Shown here one piece after another: positions 17,429 to 25,366 of a stretch of 39,248 nucleotides of DNA. The stretch covers positions 1 to 39,248 of the forward strand of contig CAMBZX010000008.1 in assembly GCA_945872185.1 (NCBI GenBank), written 5' to 3'. Below the pieces are notes generated by a model, which had not been told where the DNA came from, made no database searches, and worked only from the letters and a program-made list of their open reading frames with translations. The first letter of the stretch is position 1. The number at the start of each line of letters is the position of its first letter. The translations under genes and the position numbers were made by a program. Source of the stretch: Synechococcus sp. UW140 (GTDB taxonomy: Bacteria > Cyanobacteriota > Cyanobacteriia > PCC-6307 > Cyanobiaceae).

Positions 17429-17962
17429 TCAGGCCGCTGGCGCCTCCGGCTTGGCGAAGCCACTGCTGGGCTTGGCTGCCTTGGCCGCTTTGGCCTGGCG
17501 CAGCTCCTCGATCTTTGCCTCAATCTCGCGGAAGCGTGGGACGGAGCGCATCTCCAGTTTGGAGCCGTCGTTGAGCACCAGCACCATGTCGCCCCAGGCG
17601 CCGAAGCCCCTGGGCACCGAGCGCACCTCACGAATCTGGCTGTACACCACCTGACTGCGGTCGCGGCCGAGCCAGCCGCCATTGACTTCAATGCGGCGTG
17701 TGGTGATGCGATAGCGCAGCCACAGGGCCCGCACGATCGCCCCCACCGCCAGCGGAATGCCCACCAAGGTGATCGCCAGCACCAGGCCGAAGATCAGATC
17801 CCCCTTGGCGGGCCCGCCTTCGTAGATCACCGTTTCCTGGATCTGACCCTTGCCCGGGAGGCCCAGGCCGGCAACCGGGTTACCCGTAACGGTGCTGGCT
17901 GGCGCCGCCGCGGCGGGCCCGGACGGCGGCACGTTGCTGGACTCGGCACTTGCTGGGGTCAT
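17429..17962 (-). CDS. Membrane-anchored bacterial PH-domain protein
   Basis: A 177-residue protein of the cyanobacterial rnpA-yidC cluster. An N-terminal Ala/Pro/Ser-rich region (1-35) leads to QETVIYEGGPAKGDLIFGLV. A membrane hairpin follows (LIFGLVLAITLVGIPLAVGAIVRALWL, about 56-82). Then comes a bacterial PH-like domain: YRITTRRIEVNGGWLGRDRS, QIREVRSVPRGFGAWGDMVL and a Lys/Ala-rich C-terminal helix. The ATG at 17962 overlaps the rnpA stop (ATGA), so it is translationally coupled. Function is unknown; the position suggests a role in membrane-protein biogenesis, which is inference. Confidence 0.82.
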   Translation of the reverse strand: MTPASAESSNVPPSGPAAAAPASTVTGNPVAGLGLPGKGQIQETVIYEGGPAKGDLIFGLVLAITLVGIPLAVGAIVRALWLRYRITTRRIEVNGGWLGRDRSQVVYSQIREVRSVPRGFGAWGDMVLVLNDGSKLEMRSVPRFREIEAKIEELRQAKAAKAAKPSSGFAKPEAPAA

Positions 17963-18375
17963 GGGCTCAGACCTGCCTTACGCAACAGTTGCTGCCATTC
18001 TTCCAGCAGCTGGGCCGGGTCGGCCTCGGCGCAACCTGGCTTGAGGCTGAGCAGCAGCCATTGGGGGCTGATGCCAAGCGGTGCTGGATGCCGTTCCTGA
18101 GCCTGCCGCAACGCTTCAACCTGACGCAGCAGCTCAGCCTGCAGAAGGCGCCGCAGGCGATTGCGCCGCACGGCGCGCTTGTGGACCTTGCCACTCACCA
18201 CCACGCCAAGGCGCCAAGGGCTGGGCGGCAGGCGATCGGCCGGCGGTGGCAACAAGGAAGACTCAGCCGCCAGCACCCGCAGCACCATCAACTGTCCGTG
18301 CAGGCGACGGCCTTGGCGATAGAGGCGATCGAATACCCGATGGCCCCGAAGCCGATACTGCGGCGGCAGGCCCAT
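17959..18375 (-). CDS. rnpA: Ribonuclease P protein component
   Basis: Protein subunit that helps the RNase P RNA trim tRNA 5' ends. The 138-residue protein begins MGLPPQYRLRGHRVFDRLYR and has the family RNR signature HKRAVRRNRLRRLLQAELLR around residues 65-84. A Pro-rich insert (SSLLPPPADRLPPSPWR) precedes the strand LGVVVSGKV. The gene follows rpmH by 35 nt and overlaps the PH-domain gene. The order rpmH-rnpA-yidC is conserved across bacteria, which supports the call. Confidence 0.95.
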   Translation of the reverse strand: MGLPPQYRLRGHRVFDRLYRQGRRLHGQLMVLRVLAAESSLLPPPADRLPPSPWRLGVVVSGKVHKRAVRRNRLRRLLQAELLRQVEALRQAQERHPAPLGISPQWLLLSLKPGCAEADPAQLLEEWQQLLRKAGLSP

Positions 18376-18410
18376 CGGACTTCAGGGGGAGACGGCTTCA
18401 GCTGCGGTCT

Positions 18411-18548
18411 TCAGACCGCCAGGCGGGCACGGCCGCGGCGACGGCGGGTGCGGATCACACGGCGGCCGGTGTGGCTGCGCATGCGCACTCGAAATCCCGA
18501 GACGCGCTTGCGTTTGCGGCTGGTGCCTTCCAGGGTGCGTTTGGTCAT
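18411..18548 (-). CDS. rpmH: Large ribosomal subunit protein bL34
   Basis: A 45-residue, highly basic ribosomal protein of the 50S subunit. The sequence starts [20 protein letters not shown], continues with [20 protein letters not shown] and ends ARLAV, matching bL34 throughout. A strong ribosome-binding site (GGGAGG) lies 6 nt upstream of the ATG at 18548. First gene of the rnpA-yidC operon. Confidence 0.97.
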   Translation of the reverse strand: MTKRTLEGTSRKRKRVSGFRVRMRSHTGRRVIRTRRRRGRARLAV

Positions 18549-18621
18549 GGTGGCCTCCCGGCTCCTCGATTCGCTTCAGTCGCCCACCCTATCAGCTGGG
18601 GTCCAGCGCCCCTAACCCGGC

Positions 18622-19227
18622 TCAGTTGGGGTCGATCTGGATCAACCAGGAGCCCACGTAGCCCGACACCGGCACATCGCCGGGCGCCTGGATCAAGGCA
18701 TTGAACTGGTACATCCCGGTGTTGAACGGGTTGAAAGTGTTGATGTAGACACCGATCGTTTTCTTATCCGAAACCGGCACATCCGGGAACACCTCGATCG
18801 CCTTGCCATTCGGAGACACCTCGATCGTGGCTGGGATCTGCTTCTCGCAGCGGGTGCGCTTCATCATGCCGCCCTGGCTCATCTCACACAGCTTCATCTG
18901 CTTGGCATCAAAGCTGCCGTCCCAATAGCTGGGCACGGAGATCGCCAGCTTGAGGATGGCGGTTTTGCGATCCTTCGGCTTGAGAATCAGGTAGTACTCA
19001 GAGCGCTTCATCCGGACCGTCTCCGTCATGAAGAAATAGAGCCGTCGGAAATCTTTGTTGTTGTCCCAGCGAAACTCCATCAGGCCGGGTGTGCCCTGGG
19101 CCTGGGCACTCTGCAGCAGTCCGCTGTGCCGAGGCAGATCCATGGGGGCCAGGGCGGCGAAGGCGCAGGCGCCGGCAGCAATGGCAGCGCCAGAGGCGAG
19201 AACCCGAAGGCGCGGGAGGGGTGGCAT
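18622..19227 (-). CDS. Exported DUF2808 protein
   Basis: A cyanobacterial secreted protein of unknown function, about 201 residues from ATG 19227. An alternative ATG at 19260 would add 11 residues before the signal peptide. The signal runs through LRVLASGAAIAAGACAFAALAP and ends near QSAQAQG. The mature domain includes FRRLYFFMTETVRMKRSEYY, LKPKDRKTAILKLAISVP and the C-terminal NPFNTGMYQFNALIQAPG. Two Cys residues (in LCEMSQ and RCEKQ) could pair. The family match is by recognition. The gene lies between aroH and rpmH with no overlap. Confidence 0.82.
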   Translation of the reverse strand: MPPLPRLRVLASGAAIAAGACAFAALAPMDLPRHSGLLQSAQAQGTPGLMEFRWDNNKDFRRLYFFMTETVRMKRSEYYLILKPKDRKTAILKLAISVPSYWDGSFDAKQMKLCEMSQGGMMKRTRCEKQIPATIEVSPNGKAIEVFPDVPVSDKKTIGVYINTFNPFNTGMYQFNALIQAPGDVPVSGYVGSWLIQIDPN

Positions 19228-19284
19228 GGAGACAGCCGGAGGTGATGGGGCGATTCTCAACAGCTCCCAGGCCCACCTGCGCGC

Positions 19285-19755
19285 TCAGTGGTCGGCCGGA
19301 TCACCGGCCGGACTAAGGGGAGCCGTTCCGGCCGGATCCCAGGCCCCAGCTGGAGTTGTGACTGAGGTGTGACTGGCGTCCGCCAGGGCTCGGTCCGGAC
19401 GCAGTCGACTGGCCTCGCGCAGGTAGGGATGGACAGGGATCTGCTCCGCAGCCAGCCAGGCGTGGGCCAGCAGGCGGATGCAGCGCGGCAGATCCCCCTG
19501 CACCGCCATCTGCTGGCAATCCAGCAGGGCCACCCCCTCACAGCCGAGGCGCCGGCGGGCGATGCCGGCCGGAAAGCAGGCATCCAGATCGGCCGTCACC
19601 GAAAAGGTGATCGACAGCAACTGGCTGGCCTGCAGCCGGTTGTGGGCCATCAGCGCCGCGACCAGTTCGCTCACGGCGGCATCGATCGCCTCGGTGCTGT
19701 TGGCGCTGGCGGTGGTGGCCCCACGCAGGGCCCGCAGTTCGAGGGCAGGATTCAT
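19285..19755 (-). CDS. aroH: AroH-type monofunctional chorismate mutase
   Basis: Converts chorismate to prephenate, the first step towards Phe and Tyr, in the cytosol. About 156 residues from ATG 19755; an ATG at 19800 would overlap sppA and adds an unrelated N-terminus. The family start is LRALRGATTASANSTEAI, with the active-site Arg in RG. FSVTADLDACFPAGIARRR and VALLDCQQMAVQGDLPRCIR follow, with the second active-site Arg in the latter. The Bacillus AroH catalytic Glu appears to be Gln here (QQM versus QEM; see findings). The C-terminus is Pro/Ala-rich and probably disordered. It follows sppA closely on the same strand. Confidence 0.9.
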   Translation of the reverse strand: MNPALELRALRGATTASANSTEAIDAAVSELVAALMAHNRLQASQLLSITFSVTADLDACFPAGIARRRLGCEGVALLDCQQMAVQGDLPRCIRLLAHAWLAAEQIPVHPYLREASRLRPDRALADASHTSVTTPAGAWDPAGTAPLSPAGDPADH

Positions 19756-19781
19756 CGATCGGGGGCGGAGGGGATTCGAGT

Positions 19782-20594
19782 TCAGGGTCGATGCAGCCAT
19801 AGGGGCTGGCCGGCCCAGGCCAGCTCCAGGCTCAGGGCCTGCTGCAGCTGGCCCAGCAGGCGCCCGCCGGGGAGAAACCGGCTGAAGCGCTTCTGTGGCT
19901 TGCCGAAGGTGATCGGCTTGGCATGCTCCGGATCCAGACCCGCCAAGTCCGCGGCCAGCCGCCGGGCCGCCTCCTCATCGCCGAGGGCATCCACCAGCCC
20001 CAGCTCCAGGGCCTGGGCACCGGTGAACACGCGCCCGTCGGCGAAGCTGCGCACGCTGGCCTCGTCCAGGCCGCGTCCGGCAGCCACCGCCGCCACAAAC
20101 TGGCCGTAGCTGGCATCGATCAGGTCCTGCAGCAGCGTCCGTTCCGCCTCGGTGAGGGCCCGATCGGGGGAAAGGATGTCTTTGTAGAGACCACTTTTGA
20201 CTGTTTCAAAGCGGATGCCGATCCGCTCCAGCAGCCGCGAAAGATCGTTGCCGCGCAGGATCACGCCGATCGAGCCGGTGATCGTGCCGGGATTGGCGAC
20301 GATCTTTTCGGCCGCCACCCCGATGTACACCCCACCGGAGGCGGAGATGTTGCCGAAGCTGGCCACCACCCGGCAGCCCTTCTGCCGCAGCCTGCCGATG
20401 GCAGCGTGGATTTCCTGGCTGTCGCCAACGGTGCCTCCAGGGCTGTCGATGCGCAGCAGCAGGGCCGGGCACTCCCGTTGCCCCACCTGCTCCAGGGCCT
20501 TGAGCACCCGTTCACGGGTGGGGCCGGCGATCGGTCCTTCGATGGCGATCCGGGCCAAAGTGCGACGGGTCTTGCGGCGCCAGGGCCAGGGCAT
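19782..20594 (-). CDS. sppA: Signal peptide peptidase SppA, short form (family S49)
   Basis: Serine-lysine protease that degrades cleaved signal peptides at the membrane. The protein is 270 residues, the short one-domain form. It begins MPWPWRRKTRRTLARIAIEG with no clear transmembrane helix. Key parts are LLLRIDSPGGTVGDSQEI (46-63), the nucleophile segment NISASGGVYIGVAA with Ser86, and TVKSGLYKDILSPDR, which supplies the Lys. An open frame extends upstream to 20897, but it runs into the divergent transporter gene. The true start at 20594 fits the family. Likely co-transcribed with aroH downstream. Confidence 0.92.
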   Translation of the reverse strand: MPWPWRRKTRRTLARIAIEGPIAGPTRERVLKALEQVGQRECPALLLRIDSPGGTVGDSQEIHAAIGRLRQKGCRVVASFGNISASGGVYIGVAAEKIVANPGTITGSIGVILRGNDLSRLLERIGIRFETVKSGLYKDILSPDRALTEAERTLLQDLIDASYGQFVAAVAAGRGLDEASVRSFADGRVFTGAQALELGLVDALGDEEAARRLAADLAGLDPEHAKPITFGKPQKRFSRFLPGGRLLGQLQQALSLELAWAGQPLWLHRP

Positions 20595-20649
20595 CGGAAT
20601 CGGGTGTAGTGGTTGGATCTTAAAAAGGTGCCCCCCCTGAACCCTGCCC

Positions 20650-21675
20650 ATGCTTCCGGCTTCGCAAGGGTCCCTGCTGCGCTGGCCGCTGATGCTGCTG
20701 CCGTTTGCCCTGTGGGGAACGGCAATGGCGGCGATGAAACCCCTGCTCGCCGACGGCTCACCGCTGCTGGTGGCGAGCCTGAGGCTGCTGCCTGCCGGGC
20801 TGCTGCTGCTGCTGGTGGCCCGCCTGGTGGGGCGTCCCCAGGCGGTGGCGGCGGCCGACTGGCCCTGGCTGCTGCTGTTCGCCCTGATCGATGGCACCGT
20901 GTTTCAGGGCCTGCTGGCCCGCGGCCTGGAGCAGACCGGCGCCGGCCTCGGCTCGGTGCTGATCGATTCACAGCCGCTGCTGGTGGCGCTGCTGGCCCGC
21001 ACCCTGTTCGGCGAAGCGATCAACCCGGTGGGCTGGCTGGGTCTGCTGATCGGCCTGGCAGGCATCCTCTGCCTCGGCCTGCCGCCGGAGCTGCTGCGCC
21101 ACTGGTGGCTGGAGGGGCCATCGGTGATCGGCAGCCATGCCTGGAGCCATGGGGAGCTGTGGATGCTGGGCGCGGCGGCGGCGATGGCCGTGGGCACCGT
21201 GCTCTGCCGCTACGCCACCCGCTCCAGCGATCCCCTGGTGGTGACCGGCTGGCACATGGTGCTGGGCGGCATCCCCTTGGTTGTCGCCACCGTGCTGACA
21301 CCGATGCTGGCGGATGGCGCCGGGGCGAGCGCCGGACTGTTGGCCTTCTGGCCCGCCTGGACTGGACTGCAGTGGGGCTTGATGGCCTATGCCTCCCTGT
21401 TCGGCAGCGCCCTGGCCTATGGCCTCTTCTTCTGGTTCGCCAGCCGCGGTGATCTCACCGGCTTCACCGCCCTCACCTTTCTGACCCCGGTGTTCGCCCT
21501 GCTTTGCGGCATGCTGCTGCTCGATGAACGGCTGCGGCCCTTGCAATGGCTCGGTGCCGCCCTGGCCCTGGCCTCGGTGGTGCTGCTCAACCGGCGGCAA
21601 CAGCTCTGGGTGGGTGCCGCGGCCACTGCCAGCCCCGCCACACCAGCCGCCAGCCCATCAGAGCCCCCACCCTGA
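20650..21675 (+). CDS. DMT/EamA-family transporter, putative lipid-linked sugar flippase
   Basis: A 341-residue membrane protein with about ten transmembrane segments and two EamA repeats. The first repeat includes FALWGTAMAAMKPLLADGSP and the second YASLFGSALAYGLFFWFASR. Family marks such as LTPVFALLCGMLLLDERL are present. A polar Ala/Pro tail ends the protein. Its stop shares TGATG with the following GT83 gene, so the two are probably translated together. The known ArnE/ArnF flippases of aminoarabinose-undecaprenyl phosphate belong to the same DMT superfamily. That makes a flippase role plausible, but metabolite export cannot be excluded. Confidence 0.88.
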   Translation: MLPASQGSLLRWPLMLLPFALWGTAMAAMKPLLADGSPLLVASLRLLPAGLLLLLVARLVGRPQAVAAADWPWLLLFALIDGTVFQGLLARGLEQTGAGLGSVLIDSQPLLVALLARTLFGEAINPVGWLGLLIGLAGILCLGLPPELLRHWWLEGPSVIGSHAWSHGELWMLGAAAAMAVGTVLCRYATRSSDPLVVTGWHMVLGGIPLVVATVLTPMLADGAGASAGLLAFWPAWTGLQWGLMAYASLFGSALAYGLFFWFASRGDLTGFTALTFLTPVFALLCGMLLLDERLRPLQWLGAALALASVVLLNRRQQLWVGAAATASPATPAASPSEPPP

Positions 21676-23711
21676 TGCCGCCCTCACCCCGCCGTCAGCG
21701 CCTGCTGCTGCTGCTGCTCACCCTGGCCCTGGGGGCGCTCATCTTTTTATGGCAGCTGGGCAGCACCGGCCTGGTGGATGAAACGCCACCACTGTTCGCC
21801 GCCGCCGCCCGGGCGATGAGCGAAACGGGGGATTGGCTGATTCCCCGCGTCAACGGGCTGCCCCGCTACGACAAACCACCGCTGGTGTACTGGCTGATGG
21901 GGCTGGTGTATGCCCTGCCCGGCCAGGCCCAGTGGAACCCGCTGGGCACCTGGGCCGCCGCCCTGCCTGCGGCCCTGGCCTCGATCGGCGTGATGCTGGC
22001 CCTGGCTGACACCCTGCTGCTCTGGCCCCAGCCTGGTCTTGCCCTTGACGCTGGGGTGGTGACCAGGCCACAGCGCAGCGGTGAGCGCCGACTGGGGCCT
22101 GAGCCCGGCGCCAGCGGCGGGGACGCCACCGCCAGCACCGTCCCAGGGACCAACCCTGCAACCCCGGCCTCCCTCAGCGACTGGCTGGTGCCCCCGCTCA
22201 CGGCGGCCCTGGCCTTTGCCCTGGGGCCCCTGGTGCTGCTCTGGGGCCGGGTGCCGGTGAGTGATGGCCTGTTCAGCGGTCTGCTGGCCGGAGCCCTGCT
22301 GCTCTGCTGGCGGCGCTACGCCGATCAGCGCCAATCCTGGTGGGCGCCCTGGGCCCTCCTGGGGCTGGCGATGCTCACCAAGGGGCCGGTGGCGCTGGTG
22401 CTGCTGGTGCTCACCCTGCTGCTGTTCGGCTGGCTGCAGCACGACCTGGCCGACCTGGCGCGGCGGTTGCGACCGCTGCCGGGACTGCTGCTCTGCCTGC
22501 TGCTGGCCTTGCCCTGGTATGGCCTGGCCCTGTGGCGCGAGGGCCGCCCCTTCTGGGACAGCTTCTTCGGCTATCACAACCTGCAGCGCTTCACCTCGGT
22601 GGTGAACCACCACTTGCAGCCCTGGTGGTATTTCCTGCCTGTGTTGCTGATCGCCGCCCTGCCGGCCACGCCGCTTTTACTGCTGGGCCTGGGGCGGGCG
22701 CTGGGGCCCCTGCGGCTGGCTCTCTGGCCGGCCCTGCCCCAGCCAGCCGCCAGCTCCCTGGCCCGCTTCGCCGCCTGCTGGCTGCTGGTGGTGTTCGCCT
22801 TTTTCACTCTTGCCGCCACCAAGCTGCCCAGCTACTGGCTGCCGGCCACCCCCGCGGCGGCCCTGCTGGTGGCTCTGGTGGTCCAGGCGCGCCCCATGGA
22901 TCCCGGTGGGGAGGCTGGTGAAGCTGGCGCCGCAACCGGAACGGAGGACAGGGTTGGGGGCCGCGAGGCCCGGGCCTCGCTGGCTTGGGCGGATCGCTGG
23001 GCCTGGCGCCTCACCCTGCTACTCACCCTGCTGCTGGCCGTGGTGTTCCTGCTGGCTCCCCTGTGGGTGCATCTGATCGCGGATCCGGAGATGCCCACCC
23101 TGCCGGCCGAGCTGCTGCGGGGACGGCGTCTGATCCTGGCCGGCTTGCTCTGGGCGCTGGCGGCCCTGCTGGGCTGGCGGGCGACGCTGGGGCGCCCGCC
23201 CCTGCGCCTGCTGGCGTTGCAGCTGCCTCTGGTGCTGTTTGTGCCGGTGGCGTTGCTGCCCAGCTGGGGCCTGGGCGATCGCCTGCGGGGGCTGCCGGTG
23301 CGGCAGATGGCGGCGGAGATCAGGGCAACGGAGCCAGGCGCGGCGGGCGCCGAACCACTGGCGATGGTGGGAATCCTCAAGCCCTCGCTGCATTACTACA
23401 GCCGCCAGCTGGTGATCTACGAGGGCATCGAGCCCGAGGGGCTGCTGAATCTGGCCGAACGCCTGCGGCGGGAACACCGGCCCGGCCAGCTGCCCTCCAG
23501 CCCGGCCCAGACTCCCACCGTGCTGGTGGTGATCGACCGCACCACGGCCGCTTCCCCTTTCTGGCAGGGACTGCAGCCCCTGGAACTGAGCCGCGCCGGT
23601 CTCTATCGGCTCTGGCGCCTGGATCGGCGCCGACTCGAAACCCGGGCGGCCGAGCTGCGCGCCGCCGGCCATCGCCCCACCTGGGAGCGGCCGCGACCGG
23701 AGCGCTACTGA
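21675..23711 (+). CDS. GT83/ArnT-like membrane glycosyltransferase
   Basis: A 678-residue integral membrane transferase that should use a polyprenyl-phosphate sugar. After a basic start (MPPSPRRQR) and first helix, the loop GLVDETPPLFAAAARAMSET carries the catalytic Asp-Glu pair. RYDKPPLVYWLMGLVYALPG carries the conserved KPP. Further helices include LTKGPVALVLLVLTLLLFGW. HDLADLARRLRP and FFGYHNLQRF are typical family loops. A Gly/Ala/Thr-rich low-complexity loop lies near residues 116-170. Compared with the paralogue at 1540, the donor-site residues are canonical here. The coupled EamA gene upstream suggests a flip-and-transfer unit. The acceptor is unknown. Confidence 0.88.
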   Translation: MPPSPRRQRLLLLLLTLALGALIFLWQLGSTGLVDETPPLFAAAARAMSETGDWLIPRVNGLPRYDKPPLVYWLMGLVYALPGQAQWNPLGTWAAALPAALASIGVMLALADTLLLWPQPGLALDAGVVTRPQRSGERRLGPEPGASGGDATASTVPGTNPATPASLSDWLVPPLTAALAFALGPLVLLWGRVPVSDGLFSGLLAGALLLCWRRYADQRQSWWAPWALLGLAMLTKGPVALVLLVLTLLLFGWLQHDLADLARRLRPLPGLLLCLLLALPWYGLALWREGRPFWDSFFGYHNLQRFTSVVNHHLQPWWYFLPVLLIAALPATPLLLLGLGRALGPLRLALWPALPQPAASSLARFAACWLLVVFAFFTLAATKLPSYWLPATPAAALLVALVVQARPMDPGGEAGEAGAATGTEDRVGGREARASLAWADRWAWRLTLLLTLLLAVVFLLAPLWVHLIADPEMPTLPAELLRGRRLILAGLLWALAALLGWRATLGRPPLRLLALQLPLVLFVPVALLPSWGLGDRLRGLPVRQMAAEIRATEPGAAGAEPLAMVGILKPSLHYYSRQLVIYEGIEPEGLLNLAERLRREHRPGQLPSSPAQTPTVLVVIDRTTAASPFWQGLQPLELSRAGLYRLWRLDRRRLETRAAELRAAGHRPTWERPRPERY

Positions 23712-24019
23712 GGGGACCGCAGGAAGGCCCCAAGGCCAGGAGGCGGCAACCGAGGCCACAACCACAAAGGCTCCGCAATCGAACCACCGATCTGGCGGAA
23801 GGTCCGGGGCTGGACGCTGGCGGCAGGATTGTTCAGGCCCCTTGGGTCGATCACCGCGATGGGGCCTTGGCAGAATTGATGACGGGATTGCCACTCCCGC
23901 ACTCCTCGGCCAGAGCCAGCGGTCCGGATCGCCAGCCGCTGCTGCTGTCCACGGGCCATCCGCTCAGTTGGCTCCAGCCCTGACAGCCCCTTCCCGGCCG
24001 CAAGCCCTCCGCAACGTCG
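23712..24019. other. Intergenic region between GT83 and GT4 genes, no gene seen
   Basis: These 308 bases hold only low-quality frames on either strand, with no ribosome site or family signature. I saw no hairpin with a T-run and no clear promoter. Confidence 0.45.
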
Positions 24020-25249
24020 ATGGCCCGCACCATCCTGTTCATCCACCAGAACTTCCCGGGCCAGTACCGGCATCTGGCGCCGGCCCTGCGGGCAAGGGGC
24101 GAACGGGTGCTGGCGATCGGCGGGCCCACGGCCCGGGAGCTGCCTGGCATCCCCCTGCATCGCTACGACCCGATGCCCGCGGGGGGCGTGCCGGCCTGCC
24201 ATCCCTGGGTGTCGGATCTGCAGACCAAGGTGCTGCGAGCTGAGGCCGTGGGCCGCACACTCGAAGGGCTGCTGGCCCAGGGCCGGCAGCCCGATCTGAT
24301 CGTGGGCCATCCCGGCTGGGGCGAACTGCTGGCGCTCAAGGATCTGCTGCCGGCGGTGCCGGTGCTGCACCAGGTGGAGTTCGTCTATCAGCTCGAAGGC
24401 GGCGATGTGGGCTTCGATCCGGAGTTCCCGGACAGGAGCTGGCGCAACCGCACCCGCATCCGCCTGCGGCGCAGCACCCAGCTGCTCGCCTTGCAGGATC
24501 TGGACTGGGGTCTGGCGCCAACGCCCTGGCAAGCCAGCACCGTGCCGGCGGCGTATCGCCAGCGGCTGAGCGTGATCCACGAGGGCATCGACACCGCCGT
24601 GATCACCCCCGAGGGGCCAGCTGAGCTCAACCTGCAGCAGGCCGGGCTGCGCTTTCGGCCCGGCGCTGAGGTGGTGAGCTTCGTGGCCCGCAACCTGGAG
24701 CCCTACCGCGGCTTTCACCGCTTCATGCGCGCCCTGCCCTTGCTGCAGCAGCTGCGGCCCCAGGCCCAGGTGCTGATCGTCGGCGGTCTGGACGTGAGCT
24801 ACGGCGCCGCGCCAGCGGGCGGGGGCAACTGGAAAGACGTGCTGCTGGCCGAACTGGGGGGGCAGCTGGATCTCAGCCGCATCCACTTCGTCGGCAAGAT
24901 TCCCCACGGGCTGCTGCACCAGCTGTTCCGGGTCTGCGCCTGCCACGTGTATCTCACCTATCCCTTCGTGTTGAGCTGGAGCCTGTTGGAGGCGATGGCC
25001 TGTGGGGCCGTGGTGATCGGCTCGGCCACCCCACCGGTGCAGGACGTGATTGAGGACGGGGTGAATGGCCATCTGGTGGACTTCTTTGAGGCCGAGGCTC
25101 TGGCCCACCGCATCGCCGCCGTGCTGGCCGATCCCGCCGGCCAGCGGCCGCTGCGGGCGGAGGCGCGGCGCACCGTGGTGGAGCGCTTCGATCTGCAGAC
25201 GGTCTGCCTGCCCGAGCAGCTGGCGCTGGTGGATCGATTGCTGCGGTGA
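24020..25249 (+). CDS. GT4-family glycosyltransferase
   Basis: A 409-residue cytosolic glycosyltransferase with the GT-B fold. The N-terminal Rossmann domain starts ARTILFIHQNFPGQYRHLAP with Gly-rich RGERVLAIGGPTARELPG. The C-terminal donor domain has SFVARNLEPYRGFHRFMRAL and RIHFVGKIPHGLLHQLF. The nucleotide-sugar motif SWSLLEAMACGAVVIGSATP, with a conserved Glu, is at about 317-336, followed by PVQDVIEDGVNG. There is no signal peptide. The sugar and acceptor are not determined. It lies in the same surface-glycan region as the EamA-GT83 pair and is convergent with another GT4 gene. Confidence 0.9.
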   Translation: MARTILFIHQNFPGQYRHLAPALRARGERVLAIGGPTARELPGIPLHRYDPMPAGGVPACHPWVSDLQTKVLRAEAVGRTLEGLLAQGRQPDLIVGHPGWGELLALKDLLPAVPVLHQVEFVYQLEGGDVGFDPEFPDRSWRNRTRIRLRRSTQLLALQDLDWGLAPTPWQASTVPAAYRQRLSVIHEGIDTAVITPEGPAELNLQQAGLRFRPGAEVVSFVARNLEPYRGFHRFMRALPLLQQLRPQAQVLIVGGLDVSYGAAPAGGGNWKDVLLAELGGQLDLSRIHFVGKIPHGLLHQLFRVCACHVYLTYPFVLSWSLLEAMACGAVVIGSATPPVQDVIEDGVNGHLVDFFEAEALAHRIAAVLADPAGQRPLRAEARRTVVERFDLQTVCLPEQLALVDRLLR

Positions 25250-25297
25250 ACGGGTTTGGCCAGGGGCGCCAGGCTCCCCCGGATAGCGCCGACCCGC

Positions 25298-25336
25298 GGC
25301 CAGGCCGCTCAGCCTCAGGCCAGGCCGCTCAGCCTC
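25298..25336. repeat. Two tandem 20-bp units between convergent GT4 genes
   Basis: The 19-base unit GGCCAGGCCGCTCAGCCTC occurs at 25298-25316 and 25318-25336, with one base between. It lies in the short gap between the two convergent GT4 genes. A function such as termination cannot be shown. Confidence 0.5.
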
Positions 25337-25366
25337 GGGGCGGTTGGCAATCGGGGCGCCGACCCC

